Below are positions 1-6,762 of a DNA stretch of 24,450 nucleotides, piece by piece. Under the pieces are notes generated by a model. The model saw nothing but the letters and a program-made list of their open reading frames with translations. It had not been told where the DNA came from and did not search any database. Source of the stretch: IMCC26256 sp046081705 (GTDB lineage: Bacteria > Actinomycetota > Acidimicrobiia > IMCC26256); assembly GCA_046081705.1 (NCBI GenBank), contig JBJTWK010000060.1:1-24450 (forward strand), in the 5' to 3' direction. How positions within the stretch are numbered: position 1 is the stretch's first letter; every line of letters begins with the position of its first letter. The position numbers and the translations under genes are program-made.

Positions 1-414
1 GATCACCACGTCGACCTCGTCGGTGGCGAGGCTGAGGATGCGTTCCTTGATCTCGTCGGTGATGTGCGGGATCACCTGGACCGTCTGGCCGAGGTAGTCG
101 CCCCGGCGCTCCTTGGCGAGCACCGACTGGTAGATCGAGCCGGTCGTGGCGTTCGAGCGGCGGTTGAGCGGCTCGTCGATGAACCGCTCGTAGTGCCCGA
201 GGTCGAGGTCGGTCTCACCACCGTCGTCGGTGACGAACACCTCGCCGTGCTGGAACGGGTTCATCGTCCCCGGGTCGACGTTGATGTAGGGATCGAGCTT
301 CTGCATCGTCACGCGCAGCCCGCGCGCCTTGAGCAGCCGTCCGAGCGACGACGCAGTGAGCCCCTTGCCGAGACTCGATGCGACACCACCGGTCACGAAG
401 ATGTGCTTCGCCAA
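1..414 (-). CDS. pyrG: CTP synthase, N-terminal part (gene runs off the left edge)
   Basis: CTP synthase makes CTP from UTP, ATP and glutamine in the cytoplasm. The 138 codons present are the start of the synthetase domain. The protein opens LAKHIFVTGGVASSLGKG, which is the family's P-loop-like nucleotide site, followed by QKLDPYINVDPGTMNPFQHGE and later DLGHYERF, all hallmark CTP synthase stretches. The rest of the synthetase domain and the glutaminase domain lie outside the window. I chose the TTG at 414-412 because it sits directly before AKHIFVTGG and has a GGAGG site at 423-427, 8 nt upstream. It lies at the same end of the cluster as pyrG does in mycobacteria, but here a GT39-like gene and two envelope genes separate it from steB. 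Assignment is essentially certain; the exact start is slightly less so. Confidence 0.97.
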   Translation of the reverse strand, partial: MAKHIFVTGGVASSLGKGLTASSLGRLLKARGLRVTMQKLDPYINVDPGTMNPFQHGEVFVTDDGGETDLDLGHYERFIDEPLNRRSNATTGSIYQSVLAKERRGDYLGQTVQVIPHITDEIKERILSLATDEVDVVI

Positions 415-653
415 CCCAGAACCCTCCAGAACCCGAATCCGCCTCGGCCTCGTGCATCGCGCACCGGAGCATCCGATCGGATTCCGATGAGCTCCGCCCG
501 GGGCCCTCGGGATTGCAACGGTACCATCTGCGGGTCCGGGGGTCGCGCTTGGGTGGGCAGGTTTCGGGCACCGCTCACGTGGGTCCTCCGGCCGAATCCA
601 CTCCCCCACCACGCGACACACGCCGTGGCACGACCCCAACCGAGGACCACACC
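415..653. promoter_or_regulatory. Divergent intergenic region between pyrG and the GT39-like gene, with overlapping dyads
   Basis: This 239-bp gap must hold the promoters of pyrG (minus) and the membrane protein gene (plus). Positions 471-488 read ATCCGATCGGATTCCGAT, which contains a perfect 12-bp palindrome (471-482) overlapping a second dyad (476-488, arms ATCGGA/TCCGAT around one base). The half-site TCCGAT therefore occurs three times in alternating orientation. A TACCAT (522-527) on the plus strand is a weak -10 candidate. No convincing -35 or attenuator was seen, and operator function is inferred. Confidence 0.35.
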
Positions 654-2126
654 GTGAGCAGGACGCCGAGCACGCGAACCGGGGCCTGGGGACGCACCCA
701 GGCGCTCGACGCGACGATGCTCGGGCTGCTTGCGATCCTGCTCCGGTTGCCCGCGTTCCTCGCCGACACGGCGCTCCACTTCGACGACGGCACCTACGGA
801 CTGTCGGCGGTGGCGATGCGTTCGGGGAACGCACCGTTCATCTCCGTGTACTCGTCCCAGGGCCCGGTGTTCCTGCCCCTGCTCCACGTGTTCGACGTCC
901 TCGGGTTCGAGCGCATGGACTCGCCCCGGGTGCTCCCGGTCCTCGCCGGGGCCGCGATCGCCATCGGGGTGTACCGGATCGCCTCGATGCTCACGGACCG
1001 GGGCGGTGCGCTGCTCGCGGGCGGCCTCGCCGCTGCGAGCGGGGTCGTGCTCTGGACCACCGCGCCGATCACCTCCGATGGCGTCGCCCTGACCTTCGCC
1101 GTGTGGGCGGTGGCCGAGGCGCTCAACCACCGCTCCCGCCCCGCCACCCACCGGGCCGTGGTCGTGGCGATCCTCATCGGGGCCGCGGTCGGGACCAAGA
1201 GCCTGCTCTCGGGTCCGGCGATCCTCGTGGCCTGGCTCATCGTCGCCGGGAGTCGGCGCTGGCGAGACACCGTGGTCGTCCCCCTCGTCGCGGCCGCCTT
1301 CGCCCTCGCCTCGGCCGTCCCCTGGGGCGTCCGGGCCGTCTACGAGCAGTCGATCGCCTACCACAGCACCGTCGAGGGCCGCCACGACGTGCTGGCCAAC
1401 TGGCACAAGGCCATGTCGACCCTCGGGCGGCGGGACCTCACCCTCCTCGTGCTCGCCGCCGCCGCAGTCGTCGCCGCGATCGCTGCGTGGCTGCGCCGGG
1501 ACCGGACCGCCCCGTCCGCCCCGCCGACGCCACTCCTCGACCGATGGTTCGGAGGCGATCGGTTCCTGTGGTGGTGGCTGCTCGCGTGCTTCGTCACGTT
1601 GGCGATCGACCCCGCGATGTGGCGCAACCACGTCAACATCCTCGCCCCGCCGCTCGTCCTCCTCGTCGCGTGCCACCGCCCGTCGTGGCGCGTCGTGGCC
1701 GTCGTGCTCGCGGTCACGGTGCCGCTGCAGATGGTCTCGCTGCGCGCGCTGTACCGCCCGGAGCCCTACCGGGGCCCGGCGGCGGTCGCGCTCCGGGCGG
1801 CACGCGACATCCCGCTGCGATCCTGGGCGCTCACCGACACGGGCGGGTACGTGTGGCGGGCGGGTCGGGCCACGGCGCCGTGGTACGTCGACCCGTCGAT
1901 CCTGCGCATCGAGACCCCGGTGGACTCCATCCGCATCACGAGCGCGTCGATCGCCCGGGTCGCGAGCCGCCCGCGGGTCTGTCTCGTGCTCATCACCTCG
2001 CCCGTGCGCTGGGGATCGTTCGCCGACCTCCCGGGTCGCCTCGCGGAGCGGGGCTACCGCAAGGTCGCGTCGCTCGGTCCCGGCACGCTCGGCGTCTACC
2101 GCCGGACCTGCCGGAGCCCCCGCTGA
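654..2126 (+). CDS. GT39/ArnT-like polytopic membrane glycosyltransferase (putative)
   Basis: A 490-residue integral membrane protein with about ten hydrophobic helices and the layout of ArnT/PMT (GT-C, GT39) enzymes, which move sugars from polyprenyl-phosphate donors outside the membrane. After a short basic N-terminus comes the first helix (about residues 22-40), then a loop with FDDG (Asp44-Asp45), the position of the acidic pair characteristic of GT-C enzymes, followed by SVYSSQGPVFLPLLH, typical of the family. The C-terminal 120 residues form a soluble-looking domain with several cysteines and a basic end. The frame stays open upstream to 378, but that part overlaps pyrG and its promoter and is Arg/Pro-rich. 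I therefore start at the GTG at 654, which has a GAGGA about 9 nt upstream. It converges on the MraY-like gene with a 13-bp gap. Donor and acceptor cannot be predicted. Confidence 0.7.
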   Translation: MSRTPSTRTGAWGRTQALDATMLGLLAILLRLPAFLADTALHFDDGTYGLSAVAMRSGNAPFISVYSSQGPVFLPLLHVFDVLGFERMDSPRVLPVLAGAAIAIGVYRIASMLTDRGGALLAGGLAAASGVVLWTTAPITSDGVALTFAVWAVAEALNHRSRPATHRAVVVAILIGAAVGTKSLLSGPAILVAWLIVAGSRRWRDTVVVPLVAAAFALASAVPWGVRAVYEQSIAYHSTVEGRHDVLANWHKAMSTLGRRDLTLLVLAAAAVVAAIAAWLRRDRTAPSAPPTPLLDRWFGGDRFLWWWLLACFVTLAIDPAMWRNHVNILAPPLVLLVACHRPSWRVVAVVLAVTVPLQMVSLRALYRPEPYRGPAAVALRAARDIPLRSWALTDTGGYVWRAGRATAPWYVDPSILRIETPVDSIRITSASIARVASRPRVCLVLITSPVRWGSFADLPGRLAERGYRKVASLGPGTLGVYRRTCRSPR

Positions 2127-2139
2127 CCGCTCGCGCCCG

Positions 2140-2976
2140 TCAGCTCCGGCGTCCCAACCCGTCGAGCCAGCGCAACGGCGGCACCCGCTCGATCACCCGG
2201 CTGTAGGAGACGAACTCCGAGGCGAGGTTGAGCACGACGAGCGCCACGAGCACCGCCGTCCGGGCACCCCGCCCGAGGGTGAAGACGGCCATGAGGCCGA
2301 GCACCCCACCGAGGAGGTTCGCACCCGTGTCGCCGAGCATCGACCGCTCGCGGAGGTCGTCCGGCAGGACCCCGGCGGCCGCCCCCATGACCGGGGCCAC
2401 TGCGACCCCGACGGGGCCGGTGCCGGCGACGACCGCGAGGGGCACGTAGGCGATGAGCGCGCACTTCAGGACGCGCCCGGGTGCCCGATCGAGGAGGTTG
2501 CCGAGGTTCGCGGCGAGCGCGATGAGCACCGCGTCGGCGAGCAGCCGCTTCCCGGTCACGAAACCGGGCTGTGCCGCGAGCACGAACGCGATCGCCGCGC
2601 CGCCGGCCAACTTGAGCATCCCGGTCGTGACCCGACCCTCGCGCAGCGCCCGCAGGTGCCCGCGGAAGCCACGGTCCTCCCCACCGAGCACGTCGTCGAT
2701 GAAGCCGAGGAGCGCGAACCCGAAGACCGCGAAGAGCACGAGCGTTCGGGCCGGGTTCACCCCGGGCTCGATCCCGAGACCGAACGCCCCGAGGATCGAC
2801 CGGCCCGCCTCGACGATGAGGACGGCGGCCACCACCACGAGTCCCGACGCGGTGGCGAGGCGGATCCCCCGGTAGTTGGTGCGCTCGAGCACCGGCGACT
2901 CACGCAACTCCGGCGCGCTCACGGTCACGAGCCGCGCCGCGAGGAATCCGAGGGCGAGGGCGAGGAGGAGGATCAC
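2140..2976 (-). CDS. MraY/WecA-like polyprenyl-phosphate sugar-phosphate transferase paralogue
   Basis: A 278-residue membrane protein of the GT4 (MraY/WecA/TagO) family, whose members move a sugar phosphate from a UDP-sugar onto undecaprenyl phosphate on the cytoplasmic face. Recognisable family blocks are NYRGIRLATASG (about residues 34-45), the catalytic Asp pair in GFIDDVLG (Asp94-Asp95) followed by GFRGHLRAL and TTGMLKLAGG, NLLDRAPGR (about 160-168), and MLGDTGANLLGG (Asp216). It is shorter than MraY (about 360 residues). It ends IERVPPLRWLDGLGR and lacks the histidine-rich loop of MraY/WecA, so it is a distinct subfamily, not the housekeeping mraY. The GTG start at 2976 follows the MurJ-like stop by 13 nt, with GAGGA about 10 nt upstream. 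It is probably the last gene of the operon that starts at the phasin gene. The substrate is unknown. Confidence 0.82.
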   Translation of the reverse strand: MILLLALALGFLAARLVTVSAPELRESPVLERTNYRGIRLATASGLVVVAAVLIVEAGRSILGAFGLGIEPGVNPARTLVLFAVFGFALLGFIDDVLGGEDRGFRGHLRALREGRVTTGMLKLAGGAAIAFVLAAQPGFVTGKRLLADAVLIALAANLGNLLDRAPGRVLKCALIAYVPLAVVAGTGPVGVAVAPVMGAAAGVLPDDLRERSMLGDTGANLLGGVLGLMAVFTLGRGARTAVLVALVVLNLASEFVSYSRVIERVPPLRWLDGLGRRS

Positions 2977-2989
2977 GCGTCCCGCATCC

Positions 2990-4627
2990 TCACGCGGCCG
3001 AGGCGTCCGGGCGCGGACCGCTGGGCGGTCGGGGGCGCAGGCGCACCCGGGCCCCGAGGAGGCGGATGCCGATCAGGTAGCAACCGCCGCCCACCGCGGC
3101 GAGCGCCCCGACGACGAGGAACGACTCGATGCGCCCGGCCGGATCGAGGGCCCGTGCGGCGAGCCAGACGGCGGTCCCCACCAGAACGGCGACCCCGAGG
3201 CTCCGGAGCACGCCGACCGGCACGATCGGATGGCCCAGGCGGCGACGCAGGGCCACCCCGAGGGCGGTCGCCGAGATGATCGAGGCGACGGTGTTGCCGA
3301 GGCCGAGGACCGCGACCCGACCGGCGCCCTCGGTGTGCGGGGCCACGAGCAGCATGGCGATCCCGGTGAGGCACGCGGCCCCGAGGGCGAGGGTGGCGGG
3401 CAGGCGACTCTCGTCGAGCGCGTAGAAGGACCGGGCGAAGAGGAAGAAGGCTGCGTACGGCAGGAGTCCGACGGCGAGCGTCGCGACCGCGACCGCGAGC
3501 AGGTGCACCCCCCGGGGTGTCGCGGCGTTGCCGAACGCCACCGCCCGCATCCCCGGTTCGGCGAGGGCCACCATGCCGGCCGTCATCGGGAGCAGGAGCA
3601 TCGCCATCGCGTCGAACGCCCAGCGCACGGATCCCGCGAACCCGGCCCACGCGCTGCGTGCCGCGTCCTGGGCGAGCTCCGGCAGCACCGTGGTGTGGAC
3701 GGGCGCGGCGAGTACGGCGTAGGGGGCCGTGAAGAACACGAACGCGACCTGGTAGGCGACGGTCCCGCCCCGCACCGCGTTGCCGATGATGATGCACACC
3801 CCGAGCAGGAGCCCGAACGCTGCGTGCTGGAGGATCGCCCAGCCCGAGAGTCGGAGCAGGCGCCCGACCGCCGGATCCCCCCGGGGGATGTGGATCCGGG
3901 GCCGTATGCCGGTGCGCAACATGGCGACGACCGGCATCGCGACGAACGCCGCGACCCCGAGCGTGGCGGTGAGTGCCAGACACAGCCGGGCCGCGGGGCT
4001 CAGGTCGAGGCCGGGACGGCCCGGTCCGACGATCCCCCGGAACACGAGCATCCCCGTGACGACCACGACGGTGAGGGCGATCGGAGCGAGCGCGGGCACG
4101 ATGAACCGGCGCTGCGCGTGGAGCACGGCGACCGCGACCGCACCGAACGCGTAGAGCAGGATCTGCGGGAGCATGAACCGCAGCAGGAAGGTCGAGAGTT
4201 CCTGCTGCTGGGCCGCGACCGCCGGTGCCGCGACGCCCGAGGCGAGGAGGCGGGCGATCGAGCCGGCGAAGATCTCCCCGAGGATGACGAGCACCCCGAG
4301 GACGACGAGCGCGAGGCCGAGGAGGCCGCCGGCCAGGCGTTCCACCTCGGCCCGATCCTGTCCGGCGAACAGGTTCGTGAAGGTCGGGACGAGCACCGCC
4401 GAGAGCGCGCCCGCCGCGAGCAGCTCGAAGATGACGTTCGAGACCGAGTTCGACGACGAGTAGGTGTTGCCGAGGTAGGTGGTGCCGAGGACTGCGGCGA
4501 TCGTGAGGATGCGGACGAAGCCGATGCCGCGCGAGAGGGCGACGGCGGCACCCATCCCGGCGGCGGCCCGCCCGGTCCCGGGGCGGCGGCCGTCGAACTC
4601 GTCGGCCGCGGGATCGCCCTCCGTCAC
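2990..4627 (-). CDS. MurJ/MviN-family lipid flippase paralogue
   Basis: A 545-residue MOP-superfamily membrane protein. A short charged N-terminus is followed by LSRGIGFVRI (about residues 31-40), the family's opening signature, then about fourteen hydrophobic helices and a basic Pro/Arg tail. MurJ flips lipid II outward for peptidoglycan synthesis. By eye, Arg33, Arg39 and Asn54 have the same spacing as E. coli Arg18, Arg24 and Asp39, so the first two arginines are kept. The positions of Asp39, Arg52 and Glu57 are Asn54, Phe67 and Ala72, and the helix corresponding to Arg270/Glu273 is uncharged. This makes a canonical lipid II role uncertain, and it may serve another lipid-linked substrate. 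I chose GTG 4627 because it overlaps the steB stop as GTGA, like three other junctions in this operon. ATG 4639 is an equally readable alternative adding four residues. Confidence 0.85.
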   Translation of the reverse strand: MTEGDPAADEFDGRRPGTGRAAAGMGAAVALSRGIGFVRILTIAAVLGTTYLGNTYSSSNSVSNVIFELLAAGALSAVLVPTFTNLFAGQDRAEVERLAGGLLGLALVVLGVLVILGEIFAGSIARLLASGVAAPAVAAQQQELSTFLLRFMLPQILLYAFGAVAVAVLHAQRRFIVPALAPIALTVVVVTGMLVFRGIVGPGRPGLDLSPAARLCLALTATLGVAAFVAMPVVAMLRTGIRPRIHIPRGDPAVGRLLRLSGWAILQHAAFGLLLGVCIIIGNAVRGGTVAYQVAFVFFTAPYAVLAAPVHTTVLPELAQDAARSAWAGFAGSVRWAFDAMAMLLLPMTAGMVALAEPGMRAVAFGNAATPRGVHLLAVAVATLAVGLLPYAAFFLFARSFYALDESRLPATLALGAACLTGIAMLLVAPHTEGAGRVAVLGLGNTVASIISATALGVALRRRLGHPIVPVGVLRSLGVAVLVGTAVWLAARALDPAGRIESFLVVGALAAVGGGCYLIGIRLLGARVRLRPRPPSGPRPDASAA

Positions 4628-5574
4628 GGCGCCCACCATGCGGGCAGCGGCGCCTCGGCGCCCGCCCCGAAGCCGTACCGCCCGCTCACGTCGCGACCGA
4701 GATCGGCGGTCGAGAGCACCGCAGCGATCCGACCGTCGACGAGATCGAGGTCGTCGACGGTCGAGAGCCGGCCGCGCAGCCTCTCGTCGTCGCGCACCCC
4801 CGCGAGCACGAGCCCGCGCTCGGGCACGCCGTCGGCGTCGCGGTGATCCTCGGCCGCGGTCGTCTCGACCCCGGCCGCCGCGAGCGCACCAGCGCGCGAG
4901 GCCGTGCGGGCGGCCTGCTCCGTGGCCGGGGCGGCGTCGGGCCGAACCACGTACACCGAGCGTGCGCCGGCCCCGGGCCAGGCCGCGGGGAACGCGGGCG
5001 CGCTCTCGGGCACGTCCCCGATCCCGCGGTAGGCGACGAACCCGGCGTCGTCGAGCCGGGCGAGCACGTCGTCGGCCGGATCCTCGGCCACGCCCGCCGC
5101 GATCCGGCGCGCCAGCACCTCCCACGCCGCGGCGCGCACGCGCCGCGGTCCGCGGGCCTCGACCCGGGTGGCCGTCCGCAGCGCCTCGGTCCGGGCGTCG
5201 TCCGCCCATGCGGCCGTGATGTTGAGCACGCCGCCGACGGGCGACCCAGCGGTCCGGGTCAGGGCCACGAGGTCCTCGATCGCGGCACCGTCCACGCCCG
5301 GCTCGACGAGGATCGCGACCGAGACGCCGGTGAGTCGACCGGTGACCGCGAACGGACTGCTCGCGTCGATCGTCGCGTTGCGTTGCCCGAGCTCGGTGCG
5401 CAGCGCCGCGTTCTCGGCCTGACGCGTCTCGGCGTTCCGCTCCACCTGATCGATGCGGTTCCGCAGTGAGCTCACGATGGCCCGGTCGACGACCGTGGAA
5501 CCGACGACGACCCCGAGCGCGAGCGCGAGGAAGACGGCGACGATCGAGACGACGTGGAAGCGGAAGTTGATCAT
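4624..5574 (-). CDS. steB: SteB/MctB family membrane-anchored protein
   Basis: A 316-residue protein with one N-terminal transmembrane helix (about residues 8-30, in MINFRFHVVSIVAVFLALAL), an adjacent coiled coil rich in Arg, Glu and Gln (about 33-65), and an extracytoplasmic domain. This is the layout of Corynebacterium SteB and M. tuberculosis Rv1698 (MctB, once called a copper transporter or porin). In corynebacteria SteB works with SteA to activate the septal peptidoglycan hydrolase RipA during daughter-cell separation. With one helix it cannot be a channel by itself. It lies 27 nt after steA, and its TGA overlaps the likely GTG of the MurJ-like gene. The ATG start places the helix at the expected position. 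The family call is strong; the function is transferred from family knowledge. Confidence 0.86.
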   Translation of the reverse strand: MINFRFHVVSIVAVFLALALGVVVGSTVVDRAIVSSLRNRIDQVERNAETRQAENAALRTELGQRNATIDASSPFAVTGRLTGVSVAILVEPGVDGAAIEDLVALTRTAGSPVGGVLNITAAWADDARTEALRTATRVEARGPRRVRAAAWEVLARRIAAGVAEDPADDVLARLDDAGFVAYRGIGDVPESAPAFPAAWPGAGARSVYVVRPDAAPATEQAARTASRAGALAAAGVETTAAEDHRDADGVPERGLVLAGVRDDERLRGRLSTVDDLDLVDGRIAAVLSTADLGRDVSGRYGFGAGAEAPLPAWWAP

Positions 5575-5601
5575 GCGGTGGGCTCAGTTCCGATCCGGCG
5601 C

Positions 5602-6762
5602 TCAGAGCGCCCCGAAGACGGAGTACCAGAGGTCGCGTACCGAGAGGGTGATCCCCCGCAGGAACACGTGGATCGGCTCGGAGACGACCGAGACCGTGAT
5701 CATCGCCACGAGCGCCGCTCCGATCACCATCAGGAGGTCGCGTCGCCGGACCCGACCCTCGTAGAGCCGGTTCACCCCCTTGGCATCGACGAGCACCGGG
5801 CCGAGCCGGAGCCGGGTCAGGAAGGTCGACGACATGCCGGGCCGGCCCTTGTCGAGGAACTCGACCATGGTGGCGTGGGTGCCCACGGCGACGATGAGCG
5901 TCGCGCCCGCCTCGAACGCGAGCAGCATCGCGACGTCCTCGCTCGTGCCGTCGATCACGAACTCGTGGTACGGCACGCCCCACATCTCGAGGTTCTCCCG
6001 GCCCGGCGCCCGTCCGTCCCGGTGGACGTGGTGCACGAGGTCGGCCCCGACCCCGAGCGCCCGCTCCGAGACGGAGTCGAAGTCGCCGATGATGACGTCG
6101 GGGGTGAAGCCCTCCTCGAGGAGCGCGTCGGCCCCGCCGTCGACGGCGATGAGCGCCGGTCGGTACTCCTTGATGTAGGCCTTGAGCGCGTGGAGGTCGT
6201 CCTTGTAGTCGTGCCCGCGCACGACGACGAGCGCGTGGCGACCCTTCATGTCGACCCGGAGCGGCGGCAGCGTCACCGGTTCGAAGGTGAGGTCGGCCTC
6301 GCGTCGGATGTACTCGAGCGTGTTCTCGGCGAAGCGCTGGAGCTCCTCGCCGATGTTGACGCGGGCCTCCTCCATCTCGGCCTCGACGCCGTCGATCGTG
6401 AGCGGGGTCCCCACCGCGATGCGGTCCGGGCCGTGGAACACCTCGCCGCCCGCGACCCGGAGGGTGTCGCCCTCGGCCACCACCTCGAGGAGCGCACGGT
6501 CGACACCGTCGACGATGGGCACCCCGGCGCGCAGCAGCCGGATGGGTCCGACGTTGGGGTAGCGCCCGGAGATCGAGGTGCCCGCGTTCACGACGGCGGC
6601 CACCCCGGCCGCGATGAGGCTCTCGGCCGCGACCCGATCGATGTCGGTGTGGTCGATGACCGCGATCTCCCCCGGGCGGAGCCGCTTCGCGAGGTCCTTG
6701 GTCCGCCGGTCGACCCGACAGGACCCCGTGACCCGCGCCTCGGAACCGATCACGGCGCTCAC
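5602..6762 (-). CDS. steA: Putative cytokinetic ring protein SteA
   Basis: A 386-residue protein matching the SteA family (Rv1697-like). The N-terminal half carries NAGTSISGRYPNVGP and LLRAGVPIVDG. The middle has a thiamine-pyrophosphokinase-like core with AVDGGADALLEEGF and DVIIGDFDSVSE. A single hydrophobic helix (about residues 344-362, after YEGRVRRRDLL) ends in a short tail. In corynebacteria SteA goes to the division site and recruits SteB to promote septal hydrolysis; thiamine synthesis is not its role despite the fold. The GTG start at 6762 overlaps the recN stop as GTGA, with a G-rich stretch (6769-6773) 6 nt upstream. It is followed by steB, as in other actinobacteria. Confidence 0.88.
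   Translation of the reverse strand: MSAVIGSEARVTGSCRVDRRTKDLAKRLRPGEIAVIDHTDIDRVAAESLIAAGVAAVVNAGTSISGRYPNVGPIRLLRAGVPIVDGVDRALLEVVAEGDTLRVAGGEVFHGPDRIAVGTPLTIDGVEAEMEEARVNIGEELQRFAENTLEYIRREADLTFEPVTLPPLRVDMKGRHALVVVRGHDYKDDLHALKAYIKEYRPALIAVDGGADALLEEGFTPDVIIGDFDSVSERALGVGADLVHHVHRDGRAPGRENLEMWGVPYHEFVIDGTSEDVAMLLAFEAGATLIVAVGTHATMVEFLDKGRPGMSSTFLTRLRLGPVLVDAKGVNRLYEGRVRRRDLLMVIGAALVAMITVSVVSEPIHVFLRGITLSVRDLWYSVFGAL

Noticed and set aside
378..653. Upstream extension of the GT39-like frame
   Set aside because: It overlaps the pyrG start and the divergent promoter region, is Arg/Pro-rich without family sequence, and a usable GTG with a ribosome site occurs at 654.
2876..4846. Very long open frame on the plus strand opposite the MurJ-like gene, and similar ones at 5554-8073 and 9187-11775
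   Set aside because: They lie antisense to well-recognised genes, are dominated by Arg, Pro, Gly, Glu and Asp, and match no family. Long shadow frames are expected at this GC content.
4624..5574. Reading SteB as a copper transporter or outer-membrane channel
   Set aside because: Only one transmembrane helix plus a coiled coil is visible, and no copper ligands are arranged as in transporters. The neighbouring steA supports the SteA/SteB division role.
5602..6762. Thiamine pyrophosphokinase
   Set aside because: Only the core resembles that fold. The N-terminal half, C-terminal helix and the steB neighbour fit SteA.
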